NCBI RefSeq assembly: GCF_041435015.1
Contig: NZ_CP107989.1
Coordinates: 5,580,001 to 5,644,000, forward strand
From: Streptomyces canus
GTDB taxonomy: Bacteria; Actinomycetota; Actinomycetes; Streptomycetales; Streptomycetaceae
Reading direction: 5' to 3'
DNA: 64,000 nt
Shown: positions 24,620-34,226 of the stretch, one piece after another
Position numbering within the stretch: position 1 is the first letter of the stretch
Layout of the letters: every line of letters begins with the position of its first letter
Notes under the pieces: model-generated
The model's input: only the letters and a program-made list of their open reading frames with translations
What the model was told of the DNA's origin: nothing
Database searches by the model: none
Position numbers and translations under genes: made by a program

Positions 24620-24826
24620 ATGGCTCAGGGCACCGTCAAGTGGTTCAACGCGGAGAAGGGGTACGGCTTCATCGCGGTCGACGGTGGTGCGGATGTATTC
24701 GTCCACTACAGCGCGATTCAGATGGACGGCTACCGCACCCTTGAAGAGGGCCAGCGGGTCGAGTTCGAGATCTCGCAAGGTCAGAAGGGGCCGCAGGCGG
24801 ACATGGTTCGTCTCGCGACTGGCTGA
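24620..24826 (+). CDS. cspA: Cold-shock protein
   Basis: 68-residue OB-fold RNA chaperone. [19 protein letters not shown] carries RNP1 (KGYGFI) and [10 protein letters not shown] carries RNP2 (VFVHY). The length and order are those of Streptomyces SC7.0-type cold-shock proteins. A G-rich ribosome site (AGGGGAG) lies eight bases before the ATG. It is monocistronic, between the thrC terminator and the repeat field before groEL2. Confidence 0.95.
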   Translation: MAQGTVKWFNAEKGYGFIAVDGGADVFVHYSAIQMDGYRTLEEGQRVEFEISQGQKGPQADMVRLATG

Positions 24827-25030
24827 AGCACGCGCCGGGTAACAACAGCGTCGTTCTTCTGTTCTTCTTCGAAGGGCTCGTCCCCCATAGGGAGTCATGG
24901 GGTACGGGCCCTTCGGCATGCCCGGAGTGGTGTTCCGTCGAGTGCTGGGGCTGAGCGGGTTCGCGTCCGCTGCGGGTCGCGGCCGTGCGGTCCAGTCGGG
25001 CGTTGTGTACGGCGCCGACATGGCCAGTGG

Positions 25031-25412
25031 TGCCCGGACGCCTGGCGTCGGTCGGCTGTATGGGCCGGTGGCGAGCCGTCGCTGTCGCTCGGCGCCGCCG
25101 TGCGGGACTACCGCAATCGCCGGCGGGGCGGCCGGGCCGTCGTGTCGGCGATGGTACGGCCCCGATGCGCCCGGACGCGGGGGCGCCGGTGGGCCGTAAG
25201 GGTCGGTAGCGAGACGTTGCTGTCGCCCGGCCACCCCCCGTATGGATGGGGGCGGCCGGGCTCCCGCATCGCTCGACGGGCCCCTGGGAGGGCACCCCGG
25301 GTGAGGCCCGGCCGGCCGTCGTGCGCCGTGCCGGGACGGCCGTGTGGGGCCCGGACACCGTGGCGTCGGCCAGGCCGTACGGGCCGGTAACGAGGCGTCT
25401 CTGTTGCTCGGC
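25031..25412. repeat. Three degenerate direct repeats before groEL2
   Basis: Units at 25031-25093, 25166-25231 and 25346-25412 share the order CCCGGAC, then GGGCCGGTGGCGAGCCGTCG (second and third copies vary), then CTGTCGCTCGGC. Units are about 65 bp long and spaced 135 and 180 bp. Peptides read from either strand repeat in pieces but shift frame between copies, so this is a DNA or RNA repeat and not a gene. The rest of the 800-bp gap 24827-25625 shows only the CIRCE operator. Confidence 0.5.
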
Positions 25413-25436
25413 GTCCTGCCCGATACCCGAGAGGCG

Positions 25437-25481
25437 CTTGCACTCGACCATGCCGAGTGCTAATCATTGGCGTTAGCACTC
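25437..25481 (+). promoter_or_regulatory. CIRCE (HrcA operator) with third arm
   Basis: CTTGCACTC, 9 bases, GAGTGCTAA (25437-25463) is a CIRCE element. A further 9 bases later TTAGCACTC (25473-25481) forms a second inverted repeat with the shared middle arm, so three arms are evenly spaced. HrcA represses groEL genes through CIRCE in actinomycetes. It lies 145 bp before groEL2. Confidence 0.9.
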
Positions 25482-25496
25482 TGAAGGTGAGAGTGA

Positions 25497-27251
<1,755 letters not shown>

Positions 27252-27294
27252 TCGACCCCCGGCCGCAAGGCCTGACGGTTGATCAACGTCCTTC

Positions 27295-27345
27295 CCGGGG
27301 GCGGCACTTCCTGGAAACAGGAGGTGGCCGCCCCCGGTCTTTTCC
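27295..27345 (+). terminator. groEL2 terminator
   Basis: CCGGGGGCGGC with GGCCGCCCCCGG, extended by ACTTCCTG with CAGGAGGT, makes a long stem closed by GAAA, followed by TCTTTTCC. A textbook intrinsic terminator 44 bp after groEL2. Confidence 0.9.
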
Positions 27346-27398
27346 TGCGCTATGCTTGATCACGAGCCGCTCGACGTGAACTCCCGTCGGTCGACTAC

Positions 27399-27468
27399 GC
27401 GTTGGTGGTCCAAGGAAAGACGCCCCGCTTCCTGCGGGGAGATGCAGGTGCAAGGCCTGCCCGGCGCT
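27399..27468 (+). tRNA. tRNA-Gly(TCC)-like gene with atypical T-loop
   Basis: A full cloverleaf can be drawn by hand. Acceptor GCGTTGG pairs with CCGGCGC (two G-T wobbles); T8; D-stem GTCC/AGAC (last pair mismatched) with 6-base loop AAGGAA; anticodon stem CCCCG/CGGGG with 7-base loop CTTCCTG; 4-base variable loop; T-stem GCAGG/CCTGC with 7-base loop TGCAAGG. Anticodon TCC, discriminator T and pairs G1-C72, C2-G71 and G3-C70 are glycine identity elements. Oddities are T at position 37, G at 55 instead of T, and a short D-loop. No CCA is encoded. Position 27475 begins a terminator. It may be a dedicated, non-ribosomal tRNA or a degenerate copy. Confidence 0.6.
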
Positions 27469-27474
27469 CGACAT

Positions 27475-27510
27475 GAAGCCCGTCCCACGATGGTGGGGCG
27501 GGCTTCTTTC
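27475..27510 (+). terminator. Terminator after tRNA-Gly-like gene
   Basis: GAAGCCCGTCCCAC and GTGGGGCGGGCTTC pair over 14 bp with a GATG loop, followed by TTTC. Confidence 0.85.
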
Positions 27511-27639
27511 ATGCGCGGCTCAATGCGCGGCTTCCATGCGTGGGCGGAGTCACAGCGTCCCGGGAAATCCTGAGCAGGACGAGGTGGTTGGCACCTGCGT
27601 AGTGTCCATGCGCAGGCACATACCGAGGAGTACTGTCAC

Positions 27640-28761
27640 GTGACCGCCCCCGCCGCCTCCCGCGCCGCCGAGATCCTCTCCCGCCCGGCCCACATCAACG
27701 GCCTGACCGTCCCGAACCGCATCGCGATGGCGCCCATGACCCGGATGTTCTCCCCGGGCGGCGTCCCCGGCGCGGACGTGGCGTCGTACTACTCCCGCCG
27801 CGCGGCCGCCGGAGTCGGTCTGATCGTCACCGAGGGCACCTACGTCGGCCACGAGTCGGCCGGGAACAGCGACAGCGTCCCCCGGTTCCACGGCGAGGAG
27901 CAGCTGGCGGGCTGGGCGAAGGTCGCCGAGCAGGTGCACGCGGCGGGCGGCAAAATCGTCCCGCAGCTGTGGCACATCGGCATGGTGCGTGAGCAGGGCC
28001 AGCCGCCCTACGCCGACGCCCCCGCCGTCGGCCCCTCCGGCATTCGTCTCGGCGCCGACGAGCCCACCGGCAAGGCGATGACCCAGCGCGACCTGGACGA
28101 CGTCATCGGTGCCTTCGCCGAGGCCGCGGCCGCCGCCGAGCGCATCGGCTTCGACGGCGTGGAGCTGCACGGCGCCCACGGCTACCTCCTCGACCAGTTC
28201 CTGTGGTCGGGCACCAACCGCCGCACCGACGCCTACGGCGGTGACCCCGTCGCCCGTACCAAGGTCGCGGCGGAGATCGTGGCGGCCGTACGGGAGACGG
28301 TCTCGCCGGAGTTCCCGATCATCTTCCGGTACTCGCAGTGGAAGCAGGAGGCCTACAAGGCGCGGCTCGCCGAGACGCCGGAAGAGCTGGAGGCGATCCT
28401 CACACCGCTCGCCGCGGCCGGGGTCGACGCCTTCCACGCCTCCACGCGCCGCTACTGGCTCCCCGAGTTCGACAACTCCGACCTCAACCTCGCCGGCTGG
28501 ACCAAGAAGCTCACCGGCAGGACCACCATCACCGTGGGCTCGGTCGGCCTCGACGGCGACTTCATCCGCGGCTTCATGGGCGAGGGTTCCCCGGTCAAGG
28601 GCATCGACGACCTGCTCGACGCCCTGGAGCGCGAGGAGTACGACATGGTCGCCGTCGGGCGGGCGCTGCTTCAGGACCCGCAGTGGGCCGCGAAGGTGCT
28701 GGCGGGCCGATTCGACGAGCTCGAGCCGTACGACGCGTCCGCGCTGAAGTCGTTGAGCTGA
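27640..28761 (+). CDS. Old Yellow Enzyme family NADH:flavin oxidoreductase
   Basis: 373-residue FMN-dependent TIM-barrel ene-reductase. HINGLTVPNRIAMAPMTR is the N-terminal OYE signature, LWHIGM the FMN-side motif, GFDGVELHGAHGYLLDQFLW the central strand, and GGDPVARTK and DMVAVGRALLQDPQW the FMN phosphate-binding end. Such enzymes reduce activated C=C bonds of unsaturated carbonyls; the physiological substrate is unknown. GTG start with GAGGAG ten bases upstream. No partner gene is evident. Confidence 0.92.
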   Translation: MTAPAASRAAEILSRPAHINGLTVPNRIAMAPMTRMFSPGGVPGADVASYYSRRAAAGVGLIVTEGTYVGHESAGNSDSVPRFHGEEQLAGWAKVAEQVHAAGGKIVPQLWHIGMVREQGQPPYADAPAVGPSGIRLGADEPTGKAMTQRDLDDVIGAFAEAAAAAERIGFDGVELHGAHGYLLDQFLWSGTNRRTDAYGGDPVARTKVAAEIVAAVRETVSPEFPIIFRYSQWKQEAYKARLAETPEELEAILTPLAAAGVDAFHASTRRYWLPEFDNSDLNLAGWTKKLTGRTTITVGSVGLDGDFIRGFMGEGSPVKGIDDLLDALEREEYDMVAVGRALLQDPQWAAKVLAGRFDELEPYDASALKSLS

Positions 28762-28842
28762 CGGGTTTCGGGTCGGTGGGGTCGGCCCGCGCGCCGACGT
28801 GGTGCTGGTTGCGGTCGCCAACTCCCGCTACCGTGCCGGAAC

Positions 28843-29718
28843 ATGCGGATTCTGCATCTCTCGGACACGCACGTGGAGCGCACCGATGCACCGAACAGGA
28901 ACGGCGTCAACGCCACCGACTCACTACGGCTGATGCTCGCTGAGCTGCGGCATCTACGGGACGTCGACGCGGTCGTCGTCACCGGGGACATCGCCAACGA
29001 GGGGGACGTGGAGGCGTATACGGCGGTACGGGAGCTCATGGGGGCGTTCGCCCAGCCGCTGGACGCCCCCGTCTTCTACACCACAGGCAACCACGACGAG
29101 CGCGAGGCCTTCGGCAAGGTGCTGGGGAGCGGACACCCGGATCCCGAGGGGCTGTTGGAGACAGGTGCGTCCGAGCGGGCCGCAGTGAGCACGGTCGGCG
29201 GGTACCGGTTCGTCACACTGGACTCGCTGGTGCCGGGAGAGGTGTACGGCCGTATCAGCGCGGCCCAACTGGGCTGGTTGCGCGAGGTGTTGAGCACCCC
29301 GGCCGAGCACGGCACCGTCCTCGCCTTCCACCACCCGCCCCTCGGTCTCGGCCTGTCCGTCACCCAGCCGGTCTTCGGGCTGCTGAACCCCGGTGAGCTG
29401 GCGTCCGCGATCCGGGGGAGTGACGTACGGGTCCTGCTGACCGGGCACTTCCATCTCCAGCTCTTCGGGATGCTGGAGGCGGTGCCGGTGTGGGTGACGC
29501 CGGGGGTGGTCAACCGGATCGACCTGACGACGCCGTACGGCACCGAGCGGGCGGTGCGCGGGGCCTCGGCCTCGCTGGTGGAGCTGGGCGGACCGGCGAG
29601 CCCCATGTTCCACACGTTCCACGCGCGGGACCCGCGGGCCCACGAGACGGTGTACCAGCTGGACGAGGAGCGGACCCGGGCGCTGCTGGAGAAGCACGGG
29701 CCGACGGCCCTCGACTGA
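28843..29718 (+). CDS. Calcineurin-like metallophosphoesterase
   Basis: 291 residues with the full set of binuclear-metal motifs: ILHLSDTHVER (D-x-H), VVVTGDIANEG (GD), TTGNHDERE (GNHD), LAFHHPPLG and LTGHFHLQLF (GHxH). This is the class III cyclic-nucleotide phosphodiesterase/CpdA-like arrangement, so a cytoplasmic phosphodiesterase is likely, though the true substrate cannot be read off. It stands between the OYE gene and a carboxylesterase, all in the same direction. Confidence 0.88.
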   Translation: MRILHLSDTHVERTDAPNRNGVNATDSLRLMLAELRHLRDVDAVVVTGDIANEGDVEAYTAVRELMGAFAQPLDAPVFYTTGNHDEREAFGKVLGSGHPDPEGLLETGASERAAVSTVGGYRFVTLDSLVPGEVYGRISAAQLGWLREVLSTPAEHGTVLAFHHPPLGLGLSVTQPVFGLLNPGELASAIRGSDVRVLLTGHFHLQLFGMLEAVPVWVTPGVVNRIDLTTPYGTERAVRGASASLVELGGPASPMFHTFHARDPRAHETVYQLDEERTRALLEKHGPTALD

Positions 29719-29795
29719 CGGCGACTTGGTTGACTCACGCAAGGGAAGTGGGCTGAAGTGAATCGCACAGCCCCCTACTCGTGAGGAGTTCGACG

Positions 29796-31322
29796 ATGAC
29801 GTCAGCCGAGGGTCTCGAAGTGCGCACCGCGGCCGGTGCCGTGCGCGGGCGTGCGGAGGGCGGACTGGTGGTCTTCCGGGGGATCCCGTTCGCCGAACCA
29901 CCGGTCGGGGAGGCCCGGTTCCAGGCGCCGCGGCCCGTGAAGGGCTGGCAGGGGACCCGGGAGGCGTACGACTTCGGCCCCCCGCCCCCGCAGGAGTCGG
30001 GCTTTCAGGGCCGGGCCGCCGAACTGCCGGTACCCACCGGGGACGACTGGCTGACGGTCAACGTCTGGACGCCCGGCACGGACCCGTCGGCCCGCCGCCC
30101 GGTCATGGTGTGGATCTACGGCGGCGCCTATAAACTGGGTCACGCTGGCAGCCCCGGCTACGACGCCCAGCACCTCGCGCGCGCCGGTGACGTGGTCGTC
30201 GTGACCTTCAACTACCGCGTCGGGATCGAGGGGTTCGCCCTGCTGGAGGGGGCGCCCGCGAACCGGGGCCTGCTGGACCAGGTCGCCGCGCTGGAGTGGG
30301 TGCGGGACAACATCACGGCGTTCGGCGGGGACCCCGGGCAGGTCACGGTGTTCGGGGGGTCGGCGGGGGCGGGGTCGGTGGCCTCGCTGCTGGCGATGCC
30401 GAGCGCGCGGGGACTGTTCGGGCGGGCCGTCGCGCAGAGCGTGCCCGGCACGTACTTCTCCGCCGAACTCGCCCGGGACATCGCGGTGGAGATCGGCAAG
30501 GAGGCGGGCCCGGCTCCGACGGCCGCCGCGCTGTCCGCCGTGGAACCGCTCGAACTCCCTTCGGCAGGCGAGCGGTTGAGCCTTCGGATGCGTGAGTACG
30601 ACGACCGGTGGGGGCAGGTGGCGCCGACCGCCACACCGTTCTCGCCGGTGGTCGACGGCGAGGTGCTGCCGACGACCCCCTGGGAAGCGCTGGCGGCCGG
30701 CGCGGCCCGGGACGTGGAGCTGCTCGTCGGGCACAACCGGGACGAGTACCGGCTCTTCCTCGCCCTCGCCGACCGGCTCGGCCGGATAACCGAGGAACAG
30801 ACGGCCTCGGCCCTGCGCATGTTCGCGCCGGGTCCGGACGGCGAGCGCGCCTACCGCGAGGCCTTCCCGGACGCCACACCGACGGAACTCTACGAACGCG
30901 TGCAGACGGACTGGCTGTTCAGCATGCCCACGCTGCGGCTGGCCGAGGCCCAGGTCACGGGCGGCGGCCGCGTCCACCTCTACGAACTGGTTTGGCCCGC
31001 ACCCGGGATCGGCGGCGTGCTCGGCGCGTGCCACGGGCTGGACATCCCGCTGCTCTTCGGTACGTACGAGGCCGACCTCGGGAATCTGCTGTTCGCCGGG
31101 AGCGGGGTGCCCGACGAGGCGAGGGCGCTGACCACGCGCTTCCAGGCGGCGTGGACGGGGTTCGCGCGGACCGGGGATCCGGGGTGGCCGGCGTATGACG
31201 CGGCGGGCGGCCGGCTGACCCAGGTCCTGGACGCGGAGCCGGAGGTGCTGCCGTATCCGGAGGAGGTCTCCCGGCGGCTGTGGGAGACGTACGACTTCCG
31301 GCCGCTCCCCCTGCTGAAGTAG
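29796..31322 (+). CDS. Type B carboxylesterase
   Basis: 508 residues of the carboxylesterase/acetylcholinesterase alpha/beta-hydrolase family. VVFRGIPFAEPPVG and WIYGGAYKLG (oxyanion hole) are conserved. The nucleophile elbow reads FGGSAGAGSV, with GGSAG in place of the common GESAG. HNRDEYRLF supplies the acid region and ACHGLDIPLLFG the catalytic histidine. No signal peptide, so cytoplasmic. The ATG at 29796 has GAGGAG seven bases upstream. Confidence 0.88.
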   Translation: MTSAEGLEVRTAAGAVRGRAEGGLVVFRGIPFAEPPVGEARFQAPRPVKGWQGTREAYDFGPPPPQESGFQGRAAELPVPTGDDWLTVNVWTPGTDPSARRPVMVWIYGGAYKLGHAGSPGYDAQHLARAGDVVVVTFNYRVGIEGFALLEGAPANRGLLDQVAALEWVRDNITAFGGDPGQVTVFGGSAGAGSVASLLAMPSARGLFGRAVAQSVPGTYFSAELARDIAVEIGKEAGPAPTAAALSAVEPLELPSAGERLSLRMREYDDRWGQVAPTATPFSPVVDGEVLPTTPWEALAAGAARDVELLVGHNRDEYRLFLALADRLGRITEEQTASALRMFAPGPDGERAYREAFPDATPTELYERVQTDWLFSMPTLRLAEAQVTGGGRVHLYELVWPAPGIGGVLGACHGLDIPLLFGTYEADLGNLLFAGSGVPDEARALTTRFQAAWTGFARTGDPGWPAYDAAGGRLTQVLDAEPEVLPYPEEVSRRLWETYDFRPLPLLK

Positions 31323-31334
31323 GTCTCTCGGCCG

Positions 31335-31904
31335 CTAGAGATTGCCGAGCGGCTCGATGTCCACCTTCACCGGTGTGCCCCACACCCGCAGCACCTCGTA
31401 GTCGGTGAACTCGTGCACGAGCCGGTACGCCATCGCGGCGCGCGGGCCCCGGCGCTGCGCGTTGATGTAGAGCTCGGCCTCGTGCCGGTCCCGCCTCGGC
31501 GTGCCGCACAGCTGCCACTCCTGACCGGTCCACTGCTCCGGCAGCCAGCGCTGCTGGGGCTGGGGCCGGTCCTCCCGCACCCCGTACCTGGAGGGCGTGG
31601 GACCGGCGGTCCTCGGGCGCGCGCCGGGCCCGTTGATCTCGGCACGACGGGCCGCCCGGCGCCGGGTCTCGCACAGCAGACACAGGTCGGGGGCGTTCTC
31701 GTCGACCGGGCCGTTCGGATGCTCGGCGCAGCGGGTGGTGGGGGCGGCGGCGGTGACGCTGTCCTCGAGGAGGTCCAGGGCCCGCTTGATGTCCGCCTTC
31801 ACTTCGTGCAGCTTCGCGTCGGGGGTGTCACCGGTGAGCGACTCACCGTGCTCGCCGAGGAGACGGAGGGCGCGGCCCAGGGCGGTGAGCTGGGCGTGGT
31901 TCAT
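31335..31904 (-). CDS. Conserved hypothetical protein
   Basis: 189 residues. The N-terminal third is helical (NHAQLTALGRALRLLGEHG), followed by two paired-cysteine motifs (TTRCAEHP and CLLCETRRRAARR) that may bind zinc, a basic proline-rich linker, and a C-terminal beta-rich segment (AMAYRLVHEFTDYEVLRVWG). I recognise no family. It is the last gene in the leftward series that includes the broken toxin. ATG start; 12 bp separate its end from the convergent esterase. Confidence 0.6.
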   Translation of the reverse strand: MNHAQLTALGRALRLLGEHGESLTGDTPDAKLHEVKADIKRALDLLEDSVTAAAPTTRCAEHPNGPVDENAPDLCLLCETRRRAARRAEINGPGARPRTAGPTPSRYGVREDRPQPQQRWLPEQWTGQEWQLCGTPRRDRHEAELYINAQRRGPRAAMAYRLVHEFTDYEVLRVWGTPVKVDIEPLGNL

Positions 31905-31935
31905 GGGATGGCTCCGGTTGTCGCGGGGGCCGGGT

Positions 31936-32156
31936 TCAGTTGGTGGGGCCGACCTTCAGCACATGCACGGTGACGGTGGGCCCGTCCGGCCGGTACAGCA
32001 CGCGCCAACTTCCGACGTGCAGCCGGTAGTAGCCGGAGGATCGTCGGCGAGGGCACGTACTGCCACGGCAGTCGCCTTGGCACCTACCGGGTCGAGGACG
32101 CGGAGTCGTCGGAACTCGTTCATGGCGTGGTTCTCCCACACCACCGTGTACGTCAC
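31936..32156 (-). pseudogene. RelE/ParE-type toxin, frameshifted
   Basis: A GTG start overlapping the antitoxin stop (GTGA) opens VTYTVVWENHAMNEFRRL..., a RelE N-terminus, which runs to ADDP at about residue 42. The C-terminal half, GYYRLHVGSWRVLYRPDG and VHVLKVGPTN, is in another frame of the same strand. One missing base near 32038-32044 explains the break: restoring it gives DDPSGYYRL. The full toxin would have about 73 residues. Without frameshifting the product loses the catalytic end and the toxin is probably dead. Sequencing error or programmed frameshifting are alternatives. Confidence 0.75.
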
Positions 32157-32428
32157 GAAGCGGCCTCTCGGCGATCTTCCGCCTCCAACTGCGCCATGAA
32201 CGCGTCGTGGGACATCGACGGGCCGGCCGGAGCGGCCTCACGAGCGCGCGCCTCGGCGATGTCCGCCTCGTCACGCAGCCGCTGCAGCTCTTCCAGCTCG
32301 CTTATCGGGATGAGTGCCGCAGCGGGCTTGCCGTACTCGGTGATCAGAATCTGTTCCTGTCCGTGCCGGACCCGGCCGACCAGTTGGCCGAGCTGGTTGC
32401 GGGCTTCGACGAGCGGATACGTGTCCAT
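32153..32428 (-). CDS. Phd/YefM-family antitoxin
   Basis: 91 residues. The N-terminal MDTYPLVEARNQLGQLVGRV and QILITEYGKPAAALIPISELEEL match the Phd/YefM DNA-binding domain; the C-terminal 40 residues are acidic, helical and would wrap the toxin. Its stop overlaps the toxin start by GTGA. An inverted repeat just upstream (32438-32461) is the likely autorepression site. The antitoxin is intact while the partner toxin is frameshifted. Confidence 0.88.
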   Translation of the reverse strand: MDTYPLVEARNQLGQLVGRVRHGQEQILITEYGKPAAALIPISELEELQRLRDEADIAEARAREAAPAGPSMSHDAFMAQLEAEDRREAAS

Positions 32429-32437
32429 GGAAAAACT

Positions 32438-32461
32438 GTACACACCAGCGAGTGTGTGTAC
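32438..32461. promoter_or_regulatory. Antitoxin operator (inverted repeat)
   Basis: GTACACAC (32438-32445) and GTGTGTAC (32454-32461) are perfect 8-bp arms with an 8-base gap, ten bases before the antitoxin start. TGTAC-containing palindromes are typical of Phd/YefM operators. Confidence 0.65.
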
Positions 32462-32496
32462 TGCCTGCCGCGACAAAGCCAGGCTTGGGTCAGTCG

Positions 32497-33312
32497 TCAT
32501 GCGTACGTGCGCTCTTCTCGTTTCAGGGACATTGCGGCTCGGATCTCGTCCGCGCGGGCGTGGATCTCGGGGGCGGGCAGCAGCCAGGCGGGGCGCGCGG
32601 GGGCGTATCCGTCTCGGCAACCGCGGCAGACGCCTCCCGGCAGGGCCTCCGGACGCCCGGGCACTCCGCACTCCGCGCACTCCAGGATCCGGTCGGGCGT
32701 TTGGGGAAGCGGCAGCTCCGGGGGCAGTTTGTCGGTCAGGCGGCGGCGGAGCAGGGCAGCCGGGTGGTGGACCGGGGTGGGCAGGCCGCTGGTCAGGGCA
32801 TGGCGTACGGCGTCCTCGCCGGCTCCTCGGGCGAACCACTCCGTCACCAGCGGGGCGAGGGCCGCGCAGTCGGCGGCGGAGAGGGACAGAGAAGGGGTCC
32901 CGCGGCCCAGCGCGGCGAGGAGGATGTAGGCGCGGGTACGGGTCGGCGGGTGGGGTTCGCTGTCCTTCGGTACGTCACCCCTCGTGAAGGCAGCCCACCA
33001 GTCGTCATTGCGTGCGGTACGGGTGAACCACGTTCGGGTGATCCAACGGGAGCTGCCGGTATCCGAGTCCAGGCGCTCGCGCCCCCGGCGCAAGTGGCCT
33101 GCCTGTTGGAGGCGGTTGAGGGCGGTGCGGAGGGCGCACTGTCCGTACGGCAGCTGCTTGGCCAGCGTTTTCACGGAGATGTCGGCGCCGTCGGGGAGGC
33201 GGTCGAGGTACGCGGCGATGGCGGCTTCGCGGGGCGGGAGGTCGGCGAAGTCCTGCGCGGTGCGGGGGCGTTGGTCGGGGGCGCTGCGTTTGCCGTATCC
33301 CGGGTTCGCCAT
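32497..33312 (-). CDS. Winged-helix DNA-binding protein with C-terminal Cys4 motif (paralogue)
   Basis: 271 residues from the ATG at 33312, with an in-frame ATG at 33373 as a real alternative. The winged helix (ADISVKTLAKQLPYG, then LRTALNRLQQAGHLRRGRERL) matches that of the gene at 4793-5641, as does the C-terminal CAECGVPG...CRGCR motif. The middle part (HPAALLRRRLTDKLPPELP) is also shared. A C-terminal helix with ADEIRAAM is extra. It heads the leftward series antitoxin-toxin-hypothetical, 68 bp away. A two-stem hairpin like that of the paralogue lies upstream. Confidence 0.7.
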   Translation of the reverse strand: MANPGYGKRSAPDQRPRTAQDFADLPPREAAIAAYLDRLPDGADISVKTLAKQLPYGQCALRTALNRLQQAGHLRRGRERLDSDTGSSRWITRTWFTRTARNDDWWAAFTRGDVPKDSEPHPPTRTRAYILLAALGRGTPSLSLSAADCAALAPLVTEWFARGAGEDAVRHALTSGLPTPVHHPAALLRRRLTDKLPPELPLPQTPDRILECAECGVPGRPEALPGGVCRGCRDGYAPARPAWLLPAPEIHARADEIRAAMSLKREERTYA

Positions 33313-33389
33313 GGGATGCGCGGGCAGGAAGGGAGCACTAAAATGGGCGTCAGCCACGGGATCGACTCGCATTCGATCTTGTAGGTCAA

Positions 33390-33424
33390 GCCCCCGCAGG
33401 TGTTGGTAGCACCTGGCGGGGGCT
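33390..33424 (-). promoter_or_regulatory. Structured leader hairpin before second winged-helix gene
   Basis: On the minus strand AGCCCCCGC pairs with GCGGGGGCT over 9 bp, with a one-base 5' bulge and an inner 5-bp stem AGGTG/CACCT. It is followed by TGACCTACAAG. Compared with 5671-5706 the outer stem differs at two positions, both compensated (G-C to A-T and T-A to C-G). Confidence 0.55.
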
Positions 33425-33587
33425 GTTCGTTTATGCGGGCACGCTAGACGATCGTGACTGTGCGTGGCAAGTCGGTCGCTTCCCGTCAACTCGCGGGGTG
33501 GGAGGGCGGGTTGAGGCCCTCCATCCATTCCTTGAAAAGAGGGCTTGGAGCTGGGTGCTTGAGCTTCGGGCCGGTCCGGTCGGTGGG

Positions 33588-34124
33588 TCAGCCCATGCTC
33601 TTGGCGCCGTCCAGGGCCTCCCGGACGATGTCGGCGTGGCCGGCGTGCTGGGCGGTCTCCGCGACGATGTGCAGCAGCACCCTGCGGGCCGACCACTGAG
33701 CCCCGGCCTCGAACCACGGGGCCTTGGGTAGCGGATGGGTGGCGTCCAGGTCGGGCAGGGCGGCGACCAGTTCGTCCGTCCGGTCGGCCGTCTCCGCGTA
33801 GTCGGCCAGCACGCCGGCCAGGGTCTCACCGGGCAGCATCCGGAACTCGTCCGCCCGCCGGGCCCAGTCGTCCTCGGTCATGGCGGTGAAGTCGCCCATC
33901 GACGACGGGCCCTTCTCGATGAAGCCCACCCAGTTTCGTTCCACCGACGTGACGTGCTTGATCAGGCCGCCGAGACACAGTTCGCTGACGGTGGTCCGCT
34001 GCCCGGCCTGCTCGTCGGTGAGGTCGCGGGTGGTGAAGCGCAGGAAGTGCCGCTGCTTGGCCAGCGCCTCCAGCAGGTCGGCGCGCTCGCCGGTGGGCAG
34101 GGTGGTCTTCGTGGCGGTGGTCAT
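33588..34124 (-). CDS. DinB-superfamily protein
   Basis: 178 residues forming the four-helix DinB/DUF664 fold. Metal-ligand histidines are seen in GGLIKHVTSVERNW (residues of about 52-65) and RRVLLHIVAETAQHAGHADI (about 146-165), the usual triad positions. Related actinobacterial proteins use mycothiol or bacillithiol as cofactor; the reaction is unknown. GGAGGG precedes the ATG. A 7-3-7 inverted repeat lies 58 bp upstream. Confidence 0.85.
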   Translation of the reverse strand: MTTATKTTLPTGERADLLEALAKQRHFLRFTTRDLTDEQAGQRTTVSELCLGGLIKHVTSVERNWVGFIEKGPSSMGDFTAMTEDDWARRADEFRMLPGETLAGVLADYAETADRTDELVAALPDLDATHPLPKAPWFEAGAQWSARRVLLHIVAETAQHAGHADIVREALDGAKSMG

Positions 34125-34181
34125 GGTGTGGCCCTCCGTGGATTGCTGTTCCGTCGACAGGCCACACGCTAGGAGGCATAT

Positions 34182-34198
34182 AGGTCAGATCCTGACCT
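34182..34198. promoter_or_regulatory. Operator-like inverted repeat
   Basis: AGGTCAG-ATC-CTGACCT is a perfect 7-bp inverted repeat in an AT-richer context upstream of the DinB gene. The regulator is unknown. Confidence 0.4.
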
Positions 34199-34226
34199 CT
34201 TGGGAGCGGCGTTGCCTTTGCCTCCG

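Noticed and set aside
24614..25451. Leftward frames with repeated peptides such as QRRLATGPYS between cspA and groEL2
   Set aside because: The repeat comes from the DNA repeats, the frame changes between copies, and the frames run through cspA and its promoter region.
27365..27475. Riboswitch (cobalamin-like GGTGCAA) before the Old Yellow Enzyme gene
   Set aside because: The region folds as a full tRNA cloverleaf with glycine identity bases, and it is followed by its own terminator. The usual length and other cobalamin motifs are lacking.
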